Origin: Paludibacter sp.
Lineage (GTDB): Bacteria; Bacteroidota; Bacteroidia; Bacteroidales; Paludibacteraceae
NCBI GenBank assembly: GCA_028710895.1
Contig: JAQTTH010000016.1
Span: forward strand, 1-64,000
DNA: 64,000 nt
Reading direction: 5' to 3'
This document shows, in pieces, positions 54,335-63,247 of this stretch. Numbering within the stretch: position 1 is the first letter of the stretch; each line of letters starts with the position of its first letter. The position numbers and the translations under genes are program-made. The notes under the pieces were generated by a model. The model worked only from the letters and a program-made list of their open reading frames with translations, was not told the origin of the DNA and searched no databases.

Positions 54335-55513
54335 TTATTTAATTGGAAAGTTCTGATTAATAGCTGCTTTCTTTAATCTATTGTACACAAAAAATGGTAA
54401 AATAATAAATGAAAGCAGAAATAGAAATGATATAAGGGAGTTGGAAATTGCTACTCCGTTTAATGCCTGATTCACGTAGATATTGAAGTAGTGGTGAATC
54501 GGAAAGAAATCGCTGAATATCCGGACTCCTCTTGGCATTTGTTCAATAGGGAAAGTAGAGCCGGCAAATGTGACTCCAAGCATTCCAAACACTCCTCCAA
54601 GTGTTACCGCATCGCGTAAAACAGGTGTTATTCCGATTAATAGTACTCCAATAGCTTGTGAGGCCACCACAAACATAAATGTAGTCAGGTACATCCAGCC
54701 AATACTCGAATTCATTGGGTAATGCATGTATTTGTAAAGTAACATGTTGCAAATGATTCCCAGCGCAGTAAAAACAACAGTAAATGGCAATAATTTACCT
54801 GTAACAGCAGCAAACATTGAATTGTTAGCAGTAGCCATCCATTCCCGCGATGTTCGTTCCTTTAACTCAACTCCAATTGAAAAAATAGTCATAAGCAATA
54901 CCATTAATTGTAGTATGCCCGGTAGAATAACATTTAGTAAATACGTGCCGTAATTGGCCCAGGCATTTCCAATAAGATGCGTGTTTAAAACAACCGGTTG
55001 TATAATTCCCATAATGCGACTTTCATCCATGCCTTTAGCTCTAAGGACTTTGCGTTGCATGCCAATAGATGTTGCTGCACTCATATAAGTAATGTCTTTG
55101 AGTAGGAGCGAACCGGCAATCAAATAACTATCATTTATATAGAAAGTTATTGATGGACGACGGTTGCTGATGGCATCTGAGGCAAAATTGTGTTTTATCT
55201 CTACAAAAGCATAGATATTTCCTTCCTGCATTTCCTCCCGTGCTTCTTTATGACTGCCGGGATACATAACGATTTGTGCTTGTTGCGTTGTTTCCAGATT
55301 TCGAACAAACTGTCGCGATAATGCCGAATTATCCAGATCAACAATTCCAATTGGCATTTTATTGGGTTGTCCTTCGTTGAAAAATGTAAAGAAGAAAACA
55401 TAACAAAAAGCCATTGTCAACACAGAAGATATGAAATAAATAGGTCGACTAACCATTCGTTTCATTTCACGGTTTAGTGTATTTAATATGTTTGTGAAAA
55501 GTTTGTTTGACAT
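54335..55513 (-). CDS. ABC-2 type permease, first of two
   Basis: 392 residues, same architecture as its partner: helix at about 24-44 (PIYFISSVLTMAFCYVFFFT), a periplasmic domain, then a C-terminal membrane bundle with FGMLGVTFAGSTFPIEQMPRG. Resembles YbhS/YhhJ-type permeases that act with HlyD and TolC proteins. The stretch PIGIVDLDNSALSRQ opens the periplasmic domain, as in this family. Confidence 0.87.
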   Translation of the reverse strand: MSNKLFTNILNTLNREMKRMVSRPIYFISSVLTMAFCYVFFFTFFNEGQPNKMPIGIVDLDNSALSRQFVRNLETTQQAQIVMYPGSHKEAREEMQEGNIYAFVEIKHNFASDAISNRRPSITFYINDSYLIAGSLLLKDITYMSAATSIGMQRKVLRAKGMDESRIMGIIQPVVLNTHLIGNAWANYGTYLLNVILPGILQLMVLLMTIFSIGVELKERTSREWMATANNSMFAAVTGKLLPFTVVFTALGIICNMLLYKYMHYPMNSSIGWMYLTTFMFVVASQAIGVLLIGITPVLRDAVTLGGVFGMLGVTFAGSTFPIEQMPRGVRIFSDFFPIHHYFNIYVNQALNGVAISNSLISFLFLLSFIILPFFVYNRLKKAAINQNFPIK

Positions 55514-55611
55514 GATATAACATCAACTCCCAATGGAGTAAATTCTAAAAATGATTAATGAGCCAATTCATAAAAAGTAATCTTAATTTCCCCTTTGTGG
55601 ATTAAGGGGTC

Positions 55612-56604
55612 TTATTTCACGGTTTCTTCGAACAAAGCTGTCATGCCCGGACGTAAATCAGCTACTTTTGAAGTTGGACGCGCACGAACTTCAAATGTTT
55701 TTACGTCGAACTGGCCTGTTGTTTTAGTTGCTTTCCAGGTTGCATACGAAGCTAATGCCTTAATATAATTTACTTTTACTTCAATTACCTGATTGTTTAG
55801 TGCCGGAACTTTTACTTTGAAAGTTTTGCCCATTTTCAGTTCTCCCAACAAATCTTCACGTACATTGAAAGTGAACCAGATATCATTCAGGTCAACAATA
55901 CTCATTATGGGAGCTCCTGTTCCAACCAATTCACCGCGTTTTGGGTATATCTCAGTCACCTCACCGCTAATCGGCGAAGTCAGCGTAATTTCTTTTAAAT
56001 AAGATTTCACCTCATTTACAGCTCCTTTTGCCCTATCTACCAAAGCCAAGGCTGCTTCTTTATCTTCACTCTCAGCACCATTTAAAGCCATATCATATTG
56101 CGATTTAGCGCCGTTGGCTGTAGCTAAAGCCGCTTTATATTGAGCTTCAGCTTCATCCCGTTTTTGAGCGGTAATAACCCCTTTATCGAATAAATGTTGA
56201 ACACGGTCGTATGATTTTTTGGCGATATCAACACCAACCAATGCCTTTTGCCACATTTCGTAAGCTCCCAAAATCTGTTCTTTACGGGCACCTTTTATCG
56301 CTTTTTTGTTTTGCGCCTGAGCTGCATTCTCTGCTGCATTAGCTTGTTCCAGTTTGGCTGCAAGTTCGGGACTGTCAATTATTACGAGCGTATCTCCGGC
56401 TTTTACTTGTGTGCCTTCTTCAGCCAAATACTGTTTAATTCGTCCGGGTACTTTGCCCGAAATACGAATCTCTGAAGCATCAGCTTCTCCCTGAATAATG
56501 GTTGGTTCAGGTTTATTTACAATTAAACCTATTATAAAAATGATAATGATAACTACTATCAGGGCAAATAAGCCTGTTCTCAAATCTTGATTTTTCTTTT
56601 TCAT
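55612..56604 (-). CDS. HlyD/EmrA-type membrane fusion protein
   Basis: 330 residues. N-terminal membrane anchor (about 12-30, LFALIVVIIIIFIIGLIV), a biotinyl-lipoyl-like half-motif ISGKVPGRIKQYLAEEGTQV, an alpha-helical hairpin (about 80-185), and the second half ITLTSPISGEVTEIYPKRGE followed by a beta-barrel ending DLRPGMTALFEE. It bridges the inner-membrane permeases to the TolC channel. Gap to the first permease is 98 bp. Confidence 0.92.
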   Translation of the reverse strand: MKKKNQDLRTGLFALIVVIIIIFIIGLIVNKPEPTIIQGEADASEIRISGKVPGRIKQYLAEEGTQVKAGDTLVIIDSPELAAKLEQANAAENAAQAQNKKAIKGARKEQILGAYEMWQKALVGVDIAKKSYDRVQHLFDKGVITAQKRDEAEAQYKAALATANGAKSQYDMALNGAESEDKEAALALVDRAKGAVNEVKSYLKEITLTSPISGEVTEIYPKRGELVGTGAPIMSIVDLNDIWFTFNVREDLLGELKMGKTFKVKVPALNNQVIEVKVNYIKALASYATWKATKTTGQFDVKTFEVRARPTSKVADLRPGMTALFEETVK

Positions 56605-56644
56605 TGTTCTGTATCTTAGTATATTATAATTTTATATGCACATA

Positions 56645-58135
56645 TTAATTCTTAGCTTTTACTTCTGTATTAAGTGTTCCCAAAGATTTAGCCAGGTATA
56701 AATCACATAGTTTTACATCAATTTTTGCATCAATGTTTTCAGATTTTGCCGACAACCAGGCCGTTTGAGCACCTAATAAATCGGTGGAAGTGATTACCCC
56801 AGCGCTAAATCCTTCACTTGCATAGCGTAAATTTTCTTCAGCATTATCAATGTTATGCTGTGTGGCAGCTTTCTTTTTGATGCTTTCAGCCATTTTATAG
56901 GAGCATTGCTTAATTTGAAGCTGCATTTTCTCTTTTGTTTCCTCCAATTGCAACGTGGCAATTTTGTGTTGCGATTTTGCAGCGTTTAACGTATGAAACT
57001 TGTCTCCAAAATGGAACAGCGGTATATTGGCAACAACGCCAACGCTGAACATTCCGCCGAATTCATTTTTGAATCCATCAAAGGAATTCGGATTTGTTAC
57101 AATGTAATTACCGGCTAAACCAATGTTCGGCATAAAGCGCGACAGCATTATTTTTTCGTTTGACTTTGCAATGTTTTCTACCTGTGTAAGTGCCTTTATT
57201 TCAGGGCGATTGGCTAATGCCTGATCAATTGGAATCAATTTAGTGCTTTGCTCTTTTTCCAAATCAGCATCTGCCAACGTATATATATCGTCTAATGACA
57301 TGCCACATAATTGATTTAATACCATTTTCGAAAGATTAAGACCATCTTCAGCTTTAGTTACCGTAATATCAGCTTCATTCAGCTTTACTTTAATTTTCAA
57401 TGCCTCCGATTTAGTTGCAACACCTTCTTCAATCATTACAGCTATGTTAGTATCAACTTTTGCAATCAAATTACGGTAATCTTTTGCCAGATTTACTTTG
57501 TTTTCAAGCGATACAACGCGCCAGTATGCTTCATCAACTTCCAATAGCATTTCAGTTATTTTGTTTTCCTGTTGAGCTTGTGCCAGATTTTCTCCGTATT
57601 TTGCAATGTGGTATAATTCAAGGATTTTACCTCCCATAAATATAGGTTGCACAAATCCGATTGTTCCGGCAAATACATTGTGAATATCAAACTCCATGGC
57701 ACTTTTAGGAAGTAAAGCATACCCCTTCCACTGAATCTTTTCAGGATTCGTTTTCGGATTGAATGGAACATTGTTAGCATCCAATGGAACAGGTTGACCG
57801 TTTAGCAACGTCCATTTGTTTGAAATCTGATCGGCCGTAAATCCAAATGACCCATCAGCCATTTTAGTTCCAACAGGGAGCATTGCATCTTCAGATAGTA
57901 GCGAAAGATTTTTCTCGTTCCATGTGTAAGTTCCGTTAGCTGAAAAATTTGGAAGAAACTGCGTAAATGCTGCTTTTTTCATTTCACGGGCTGCATTAAC
58001 GCTTTCCTGAGCCATCTGCAGTGTTTTATTGTGGGAGAGAGCCATTTGTCTACAATCTCCTAATTGCAAGATTTTCTGCGAATATAATTGTATAGAGGCA
58101 ATTATAGCAAAAATTAGTAATCCATTTCTTTTCAT
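56645..58135 (-). CDS. TolC-family outer-membrane efflux protein
   Basis: 496 residues. Signal peptide ends around SIQLYSQ. Long helical OEP domains with the repeats expected for TolC: LGDCRQMALSHNKTLQMAQES and YWRVVSLENKVNLAKDYRNLI in the first half, RPEIKALTQVENIAKSNEKI and RYASEGFSAGVITSTDLLGAQ in the second. Outer-membrane duct of the efflux unit. Confidence 0.93.
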   Translation of the reverse strand: MKRNGLLIFAIIASIQLYSQKILQLGDCRQMALSHNKTLQMAQESVNAAREMKKAAFTQFLPNFSANGTYTWNEKNLSLLSEDAMLPVGTKMADGSFGFTADQISNKWTLLNGQPVPLDANNVPFNPKTNPEKIQWKGYALLPKSAMEFDIHNVFAGTIGFVQPIFMGGKILELYHIAKYGENLAQAQQENKITEMLLEVDEAYWRVVSLENKVNLAKDYRNLIAKVDTNIAVMIEEGVATKSEALKIKVKLNEADITVTKAEDGLNLSKMVLNQLCGMSLDDIYTLADADLEKEQSTKLIPIDQALANRPEIKALTQVENIAKSNEKIMLSRFMPNIGLAGNYIVTNPNSFDGFKNEFGGMFSVGVVANIPLFHFGDKFHTLNAAKSQHKIATLQLEETKEKMQLQIKQCSYKMAESIKKKAATQHNIDNAEENLRYASEGFSAGVITSTDLLGAQTAWLSAKSENIDAKIDVKLCDLYLAKSLGTLNTEVKAKN

Positions 58136-58162
58136 ACCTATTTATATTTGATTAATTAAACA

Positions 58163-58182
58163 ATAGTTGTATATGCAACTAT
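58163..58182. promoter_or_regulatory. Candidate MarR operator upstream of the TolC gene
   Basis: ATAGTTGTATATGCAACTAT: 7-bp inverted arms (ATAGTTG / CAACTAT) around six bases, in the 60-bp gap between marR and tolC. The arms match the second site at 58649-58662 (GTTG, six bases, CAAC). Confidence 0.6.
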
Positions 58183-58195
58183 ATAAATAAAAAAA

Positions 58196-58630
58196 TTATT
58201 TCAAGTTAGCCAACACTTTTTTTAGAAAAATTCTACTCATGTTGAGTTCTTCTTCCGTAATGCCATTTAATGTTTTTTCTGCAATACGATGAACCAGTTC
58301 TGATGCTTTTTGTTCTAGGGCAGCTCCGGCTTCGGTTAGATGAATGAGATTAATTCTTCTATCAGAATGATCTGAAACCCGGGTAACAAGATTTCGCTTC
58401 TCCAGCTTATCAATTAGTCTTGTCATACTTGGTTTGTCTTTTGCAGTTAGTGTACAAAGTGTTTGTTGAGTAACCTTATCTTTGTTCCAAAGACATGCCA
58501 ATACTGACCATTGTTCGGTAGTAATTTCAATTCCTTCGTTTGAAAAGGTTCTCAAAAAGGTTCTGTTTATAGCTGTAGAGATCTTACCAACCAGAATGTT
58601 AAAAACCTCGTCGTTTTGTAATTGTATCAT
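58196..58630 (-). CDS. MarR-family repressor
   Basis: 144 residues, winged-helix dimeric regulator. TTEQWSVLACLWNKDKVTQQTLCTL and DKPSMTRLIDKLEKRNLVTRV form the recognition region, and SDHSDRRINLIHLTEAG the wing. It leads the efflux unit on the same strand and probably represses it and itself, released by an exported toxic compound. Two matching palindromes flank it. Confidence 0.9.
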   Translation of the reverse strand: MIQLQNDEVFNILVGKISTAINRTFLRTFSNEGIEITTEQWSVLACLWNKDKVTQQTLCTLTAKDKPSMTRLIDKLEKRNLVTRVSDHSDRRINLIHLTEAGAALEQKASELVHRIAEKTLNGITEEELNMSRIFLKKVLANLK

Positions 58631-58648
58631 ATAGTTGAAACTTCAATG

Positions 58649-58662
58649 GTTGCATAAACAAC
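58649..58662. promoter_or_regulatory. Candidate MarR operator at the marR promoter
   Basis: GTTG, six bases, CAAC: the same spaced arms as 58163-58182. It lies between the -7 box (58667-58674) and the marR start, where a bound repressor would block transcription initiation. Confidence 0.55.
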
Positions 58663-58666
58663 TTTG

Positions 58667-58674
58667 CAAAAGTA
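58667..58674 (-). promoter_or_regulatory. -7 box TACTTTTG for marR
   Basis: Exact TAnnTTTG match on the minus strand, 36 bp upstream of the ATG at 58630. No clear -33 box. Confidence 0.5.
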
Positions 58675-58765
58675 CAACGAATATTTGAAATATATTCTCA
58701 GTTTTACATTATTTAACCCGGAAATTATGTTTTACAGCAGAAATGTTCTTCTTGGTAAATAAACA

Positions 58766-58799
58766 AAAGCCTGTTACTTCAATTGAAATAACAGGCTTT
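58766..58799 (-). terminator. Terminator of the oxidoreductase operon
   Basis: AAAGCCTGTTA pairs with TAACAGGCTTT around an inner TTCAATTGAA palindrome, one mismatch between. On the minus strand it is followed by CTTTTGTTTATTT-like T-rich DNA. Confidence 0.8.
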
Positions 58800-58819
58800 C
58801 GACAAACAAATTGAATTGT

Positions 58820-59365
58820 TTAATTTACTTTTTTAATCAGATCCATGCCAATGTGTATTGCTTTTTCGTTAACAGTAAGCAGGTGATGGTGACGCTCTGG
58901 CAACGATTTCTTTAATCCATTTAACACATTTTCGACAAGAACAATAGGTCTAACCTTAAGCAATCCACCCAGGATTATCATATTCATTGTCTTGGCTGAA
59001 TCGTTAGCATTGGCATATTCGGTAGCATCGATCCGATATACATTGATATCAGTGCGTGTTGGGAATTTGTGAAATCCGTTTCCATCAAAAATCAACGTTC
59101 CTCCTGGCTTCACTTTGCTTTCAAAGCGCTCTAACGAAGGTTGATTTAGCACTATAGCGGTATCGTAGGTATTCAAAACCGGGGAGCTGATGCGTTCGTC
59201 GCTAAGAATAACGGTAACATTAGCTGTTCCTCCACGTTGCTCCGGACCATAAGATGGCATCCAACTCACTTCCTGTCCCTGCATTAATCCTGAATATGCT
59301 AAAATCTTTCCCATCGAAAGGACACCTTGTCCTCCAAATCCGGCTATAATTATTTCTTCTTTCAT
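58820..59365 (-). CDS. korC: 2-oxoacid:ferredoxin oxidoreductase, gamma subunit
   Basis: 181 residues from the ATG at 59365 (an upstream in-frame ATG at 59389 gives eight extra residues in AT-rich DNA). EIIIAGFGGQGVLSMGKIL is the gamma-domain signature, with SYGPEQRGGTANVTVILSD and INVYRIDATEYA. It helps CoA-binding and electron transfer in the complex with the alpha, beta and delta subunits encoded upstream. Last gene of the operon. Confidence 0.9.
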   Translation of the reverse strand: MKEEIIIAGFGGQGVLSMGKILAYSGLMQGQEVSWMPSYGPEQRGGTANVTVILSDERISSPVLNTYDTAIVLNQPSLERFESKVKPGGTLIFDGNGFHKFPTRTDINVYRIDATEYANANDSAKTMNMIILGGLLKVRPIVLVENVLNGLKKSLPERHHHLLTVNEKAIHIGMDLIKKVN

Positions 59366-59442
59366 GTTTTTCAATTTAATAATTATCAATTTCCAATTTC
59401 CAATTATTAGTTTGAATTGGGAATTGAAAAATCGGAAATTAG

Positions 59443-60204
59443 TTATAAGTTTTTCAAATCACCCATTGGAAATACCGGGAACATGTTTTCAACCATCCAG
59501 TCATTTGATGCCTCCGGTGTCATTTTCCAACCGGAGTTACAAGTTGAAACGATTTCCACTACCGAAGTACCTTTACCTGCCATTGAATTTTCGAATGCAA
59601 GACGAATAGCCTTCTTCGTTTTACGCACTGTTCCTACTGTATGAACACTTTGACGCGTAACATAACAAGTTCCATCCAATTGAGCCAGTAATTTGGTTAT
59701 ATCAAGTGGGTGACCATTCAATGGTACAGTACGTCCGTTTGGTGAGGTAGATGATTTCATACCCATCAATGTTGTAGGAGCCATTTGTCCGCCTGTCATA
59801 CCATATATACCGTTGTTGATAAAGATGATTGCAATGTTTTCACCACGGTTGGCTGCGTGTATTGTTTCCGCAGTTCCAATAGCAGCTAAATCACCATCGC
59901 CCTGGTAAGTGAATACCAAGCGGTCGGGCAAAAGACGCTTCACGGCAGTAGCTAAGGCCGGTGCGCGACCATGAGCTGCTTGTTGCCAGTCGATATCGAG
60001 ATATTTGTAGGCAAAAACAGCACATCCAACGGGAGCAATTGCAATTGTTTTTTCCTGAAAATCCATTTCTTCAATTATCTCAGCAATGAGTTTATGTACC
60101 ACACCATGACTACAACCAGGGCAATAATGCATTGGTACGTCATTCATAACCTTGGTTTTTGCGTAAACAAGATTAGCCGGGTTTATTATATCGTTTATTG
60201 TCAT
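59443..60204 (-). CDS. korB: 2-oxoacid:ferredoxin oxidoreductase, beta (TPP) subunit
   Basis: 253 residues. Binds thiamine diphosphate: HYCPGCSHGVVHKLIAEI, IAPVGCAVFAYKYLDIDW, and the TPP/Mg motif TYQGDGDLAAIG...INNGIYGMTGGQ. Decarboxylates a 2-oxoacid and passes electrons to ferredoxin. It follows the alpha gene after 57 bp. Whether the substrate is 2-oxoglutarate or a branched-chain 2-oxoacid cannot be decided by eye. Confidence 0.92.
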   Translation of the reverse strand: MTINDIINPANLVYAKTKVMNDVPMHYCPGCSHGVVHKLIAEIIEEMDFQEKTIAIAPVGCAVFAYKYLDIDWQQAAHGRAPALATAVKRLLPDRLVFTYQGDGDLAAIGTAETIHAANRGENIAIIFINNGIYGMTGGQMAPTTLMGMKSSTSPNGRTVPLNGHPLDITKLLAQLDGTCYVTRQSVHTVGTVRKTKKAIRLAFENSMAGKGTSVVEIVSTCNSGWKMTPEASNDWMVENMFPVFPMGDLKNL

Positions 60205-60261
60205 AACGTTAAATTTATAATTTAATCACTCTAATTATACTACTCGTATGAAACGAATGTA

Positions 60262-61368
60262 TTATCGATTAATAATTTTAGTTTTTAAAGCTTCCAGTAC
60301 TTCGTCAGGTGAAGGTACAATGCCCCCCAAACGACCAAAATGTTCAACAGGAACACGACCACAGGAAGCAAGACGAACATCTTCAACCATTTGACCTGCA
60401 TTCATTTCAACCGTCAACATACCTTTCGTGGTATGTGAATAGTGACAAATCCGATCAACAGGGAATGGATATAGGGTAATTGGGCGTAAAAGACCAACTT
60501 TAATTCCTTCTGCACGAGCCATTTCTACTGCTTTTTGGCAAACACGCGCCATTGTTCCAAATGCAACAACGAGGTATTCGGCATCTTCGCATTGAAATTC
60601 TTCGTATCGAACTTCATTTTTTTCAATTTCACGGTAACGGCCCTGAAGTCGAAGATTTACTTCTTCCATTTCTTCAGCCAGCAGTTGCAGTGAATTAATT
60701 ACATTTGGTTTGCGGCTTGCAGGTTTACCCAAAGTTGCCCAGGGACATCTCTCTGCAATTTCGGCTTCTGTCATACGTGGTTGATAGGGTGGTAAAACAA
60801 CTTTTTCCATCATTTGACCAATAATACCATCGGCTAACACCATGGCAGTAACACGGTATTTAAATGCTAAATCGAATGCCAAAACTGTATGATCAGCCAT
60901 TTCCTGCACGGAAGCAGGAGCAAGGGTTATTAGCTTATAGTCGCCATGACCACCACCTTTTACCGTTTGGAAATAATCGGCCTGACTTGGCTGAATAGTT
61001 CCAAGGCCGGGACCACCACGCATTACGTTGACAACAACTGCTGGTAGTTCGGCACCGGCAAGATAGGATAGTCCTTCCTGCATTAAGCTAATGCCCGGGC
61101 TCGAAGAACTTGTCATAGCTTTTTTGCCACAACCGGCAGCTCCATAAACCATATTGATAGATGCTGTTTCACTTTCTGCCTGCAATACCACCATTCCGGT
61201 TGTATTCCATGGCTCAAGTTCCATCATCGTTTCCATTATTTCAGATTGAGGGGTAATAGGGTAGCCAAAATAACCATCGCATCCGCAACGGATGGCAGCA
61301 TGAGCTATTGCCTCATTTCCTTTCATGAGTTTTACCTCTTCCTCATTATGTTTTTTTGTATCGTTCAT
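60262..61368 (-). CDS. korA: 2-oxoacid:ferredoxin oxidoreductase, alpha subunit (KorA/VorB type)
   Basis: 368 residues. LMKGNEAIAHAAIRCGCDGYFGYPITPQSE-type opening (key GNEAIAHAAI and YPITPQSEI), AGCGKKAMTSSSSPGISLMQEG, VNVMRGGPGLGTIQPSQADY, and a C-terminal transketolase-like domain (about 255-368) with VVAFGTMARVCQKAV. It completes the catalytic core with the beta subunit. Similar proteins are annotated as VorB or KorA, so the substrate is uncertain. Confidence 0.92.
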   Translation of the reverse strand: MNDTKKHNEEEVKLMKGNEAIAHAAIRCGCDGYFGYPITPQSEIMETMMELEPWNTTGMVVLQAESETASINMVYGAAGCGKKAMTSSSSPGISLMQEGLSYLAGAELPAVVVNVMRGGPGLGTIQPSQADYFQTVKGGGHGDYKLITLAPASVQEMADHTVLAFDLAFKYRVTAMVLADGIIGQMMEKVVLPPYQPRMTEAEIAERCPWATLGKPASRKPNVINSLQLLAEEMEEVNLRLQGRYREIEKNEVRYEEFQCEDAEYLVVAFGTMARVCQKAVEMARAEGIKVGLLRPITLYPFPVDRICHYSHTTKGMLTVEMNAGQMVEDVRLASCGRVPVEHFGRLGGIVPSPDEVLEALKTKIINR

Positions 61369-61402
61369 TGTTTTTAATTTTAAATAAAATGAAAATCTGC
61401 TA

Positions 61403-61627
61403 TCAGATTCGTACTTTGTAGACTGTTATACATGCATCGGGGCAAACAAGTGCACAAGCTGCACAGCCTACACACGAATCGGCATCTACCATTGCACTAT
61501 AATTGTATCCTTTTGAATTTGCCTCTTTATTCAGGGCTAAAACGTTAGATGGACAAGCTACTACACATAAATTACAGCCTTTACAACGTTCAACGTTGAC
61601 AACAACTGCTCCTTTAATTTTTGCCAT
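61403..61627 (-). CDS. korD: Oxidoreductase delta subunit, 2x[4Fe-4S] ferredoxin
   Basis: 74 residues. Two C-x2-C-x2-C-x3-CP motifs: NVERCKGCNLCVVACPSNVL and DADSCVGCAACALVCPDACI. First gene of the operon (then korA, korB, korC). It carries electrons from the TPP subunit to the soluble ferredoxin pool. Confidence 0.93.
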   Translation of the reverse strand: MAKIKGAVVVNVERCKGCNLCVVACPSNVLALNKEANSKGYNYSAMVDADSCVGCAACALVCPDACITVYKVRI

Positions 61628-61652
61628 TATATTATAATTTAAAATTGACCTA

Positions 61653-61660
61653 CAAATGTA
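61653..61660 (-). promoter_or_regulatory. -7 box TACATTTG for the oxidoreductase operon
   Basis: Exact TAnnTTTG match on the minus strand, 25 bp upstream of the ATG at 61627. No clear -33 box. Confidence 0.5.
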
Positions 61661-61767
61661 ATAAAAATAAGTAAAACACAGTTTTTATACTCTCTATTTT
61701 TATTCCATTTTTCGTCAGAAATTTTATTTTTATTTGTTTCTATTAGTTATGTTGTTGTGAATCAGAA

Positions 61768-62445
61768 TTATTTGTTTTGAGCAAATAACCATTTTAAAAA
61801 ATCCGGTTCAGCAAAAGCTGATGTCCAGCTATCGTGCCCAACTCCCGGGAATTCGATATGTTGAACATTTTTTGCCCCATTTGCTTTCAATTTGATATAT
61901 GCACTGCGAGAATAGTCAGGTGATACAAGATTGTCATTACCACCATTATATATTCTAATGCTTATTTTACGGGCTTTATGGAGCCTTTCGACGTTCACAC
62001 CTCCACAAATTGGAATGGCTGCAGCAAAGGTTTTTGGATAGCGACATATCAAATCGAAAGTGCCCATTCCGCCCAGTGATAGTCCAAGAATATAGACTCT
62101 TTTACTATCTATAGCTTCATTTTTTTGATAGCTGTCAATCAATTTTTTGACCAATAAAAGTGCTTTTGTTGGTTGTTTAGTATCGATAATATCAAATTTA
62201 TCGTTCGGCATTTCGTTGAGTGTTACCCATGAATCATTTCCCCGTTCGCCGGAGCCATGCAGAAACACAACTAAAGGATATTTGATGGAGCTGTTGTAAT
62301 TTTCGGGAAACATTACCCGATATAGAAGAGTATCCCCTTTGCTGATAAATTCTTTTTTCTGATAAAGGGAATTTTGGGCGTTTGATGAAAAGCTAATCAA
62401 TAGGAGTATTACCCAAATTATATGTATTTTTTTCATTTGTAACAT
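61768..62445 (-). CDS. Secreted alpha/beta hydrolase (esterase/phospholipase-like), shortened
   Basis: 225 residues; start could be 62445 or the ATG at 62436. Signal peptide ending near SFSSNAQ. Catalytic residues are visible: nucleophile in LGLSLGGMGTF, Asp in YNGGNDNLVSPDYS, His in GVGHDSWT. LVVFLHGSGERGND gives the oxyanion strand. Relatives usually have about 35-40 more residues between the HGSGERG strand and the helix before the nucleophile (a YPAIVVFPQC-type strand); here that part is missing. It may be inactive or have altered specificity. Confidence 0.8.
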   Translation of the reverse strand: MLQMKKIHIIWVILLLISFSSNAQNSLYQKKEFISKGDTLLYRVMFPENYNSSIKYPLVVFLHGSGERGNDSWVTLNEMPNDKFDIIDTKQPTKALLLVKKLIDSYQKNEAIDSKRVYILGLSLGGMGTFDLICRYPKTFAAAIPICGGVNVERLHKARKISIRIYNGGNDNLVSPDYSRSAYIKLKANGAKNVQHIEFPGVGHDSWTSAFAEPDFLKWLFAQNK

Positions 62446-62697
62446 TCAGATTTTTCAATCAGCTTAAACACGCTGAAATTGAACTTGTGTTTTTCAGTTT
62501 TACGAATGCAAAGTAACTACCTTAATCGATATTCAACAAAACTTAGGGAAATAATGATTGTAATTGGTATAAAACCCTTGTATTAGGGATAAAATAGATA
62601 ATATAGGGATAAAATACAGTCTGTTTTTTTGAGTTTATCTGTTATTTTTGTTTGAATTCGATTGTATGCAAAACGTTTTGCTCATACAAATAGTTGA

Positions 62698-63171
62698 TTA
62701 TTGTTCCCATTTAGTAAATGGTTGTTTGCTCAAAAACGAGTTATTATAACACTTTTGTTGGGTAACTTCTTCGCCCAACCAGTCTGGTTTTGAGTATATT
62801 GTATCCTCAGACTCCATTTCCAGTTCGGCAACAGTTAAACCTTCATTTTCACCATAAAATTCGTCAACTTCAAAGGTTTGACCTTCAAAAATAACTTCGT
62901 AACGGGTTTTATCAATTATAGTTGGTTTGCACAACGAAAGTAGTTCTCTGGCTTCATCTACAGGGATTTCCTTTTCCCATTCGTACCGGCTTAAACCCGA
63001 TTCACTTCTTCTTCCTTTGATAGTAAGATACCCTTTATCACCCTTTATCCTGACGCGAACTGTTCTACCGGATGCAGTTGACAGGTATCCTTGAGCTATC
63101 CTGTAACTTTTGGATGCAAGGTGTTTATATTCTCCTTTCACGAGGAATTTTCTTTCGATTTCTAATGGCAT
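62698..63171 (-). CDS. CYTH-domain protein (inorganic triphosphatase-like)
   Basis: 157 residues. EIERKFLVKGEYK is the ExExK signature of the CYTH fold, followed by RVRIKGDKGYLTIKGRRS (basic triphosphate-binding strands), EWEKEIPVDEA, DKTRYEV and AELEMESED (the acidic metal-binding strand). Bacterial members of this length usually hydrolyse inorganic tripolyphosphate. The downstream gap at 63175-63235 is a GATGATGTG-type low-complexity stretch. Confidence 0.88.
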   Translation of the reverse strand: MPLEIERKFLVKGEYKHLASKSYRIAQGYLSTASGRTVRVRIKGDKGYLTIKGRRSESGLSRYEWEKEIPVDEARELLSLCKPTIIDKTRYEVIFEGQTFEVDEFYGENEGLTVAELEMESEDTIYSKPDWLGEEVTQQKCYNNSFLSKQPFTKWEQ

Positions 63172-63175
63172 ATAT

Positions 63176-63238
63176 TAATGTGATGATGTGATGATTTGTT
63201 AATGTGATAATTAGATGATGTGGTGATTTGATAATCAG
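63176..63238. repeat. GATGATGTGATGATTTG low-complexity filler
   Basis: Degenerate TGATGATGTG words repeated between two minus-strand genes; the same type of filler as elsewhere in the window. Confidence 0.55.
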
Positions 63239-63247
63239 CAGAATTTT

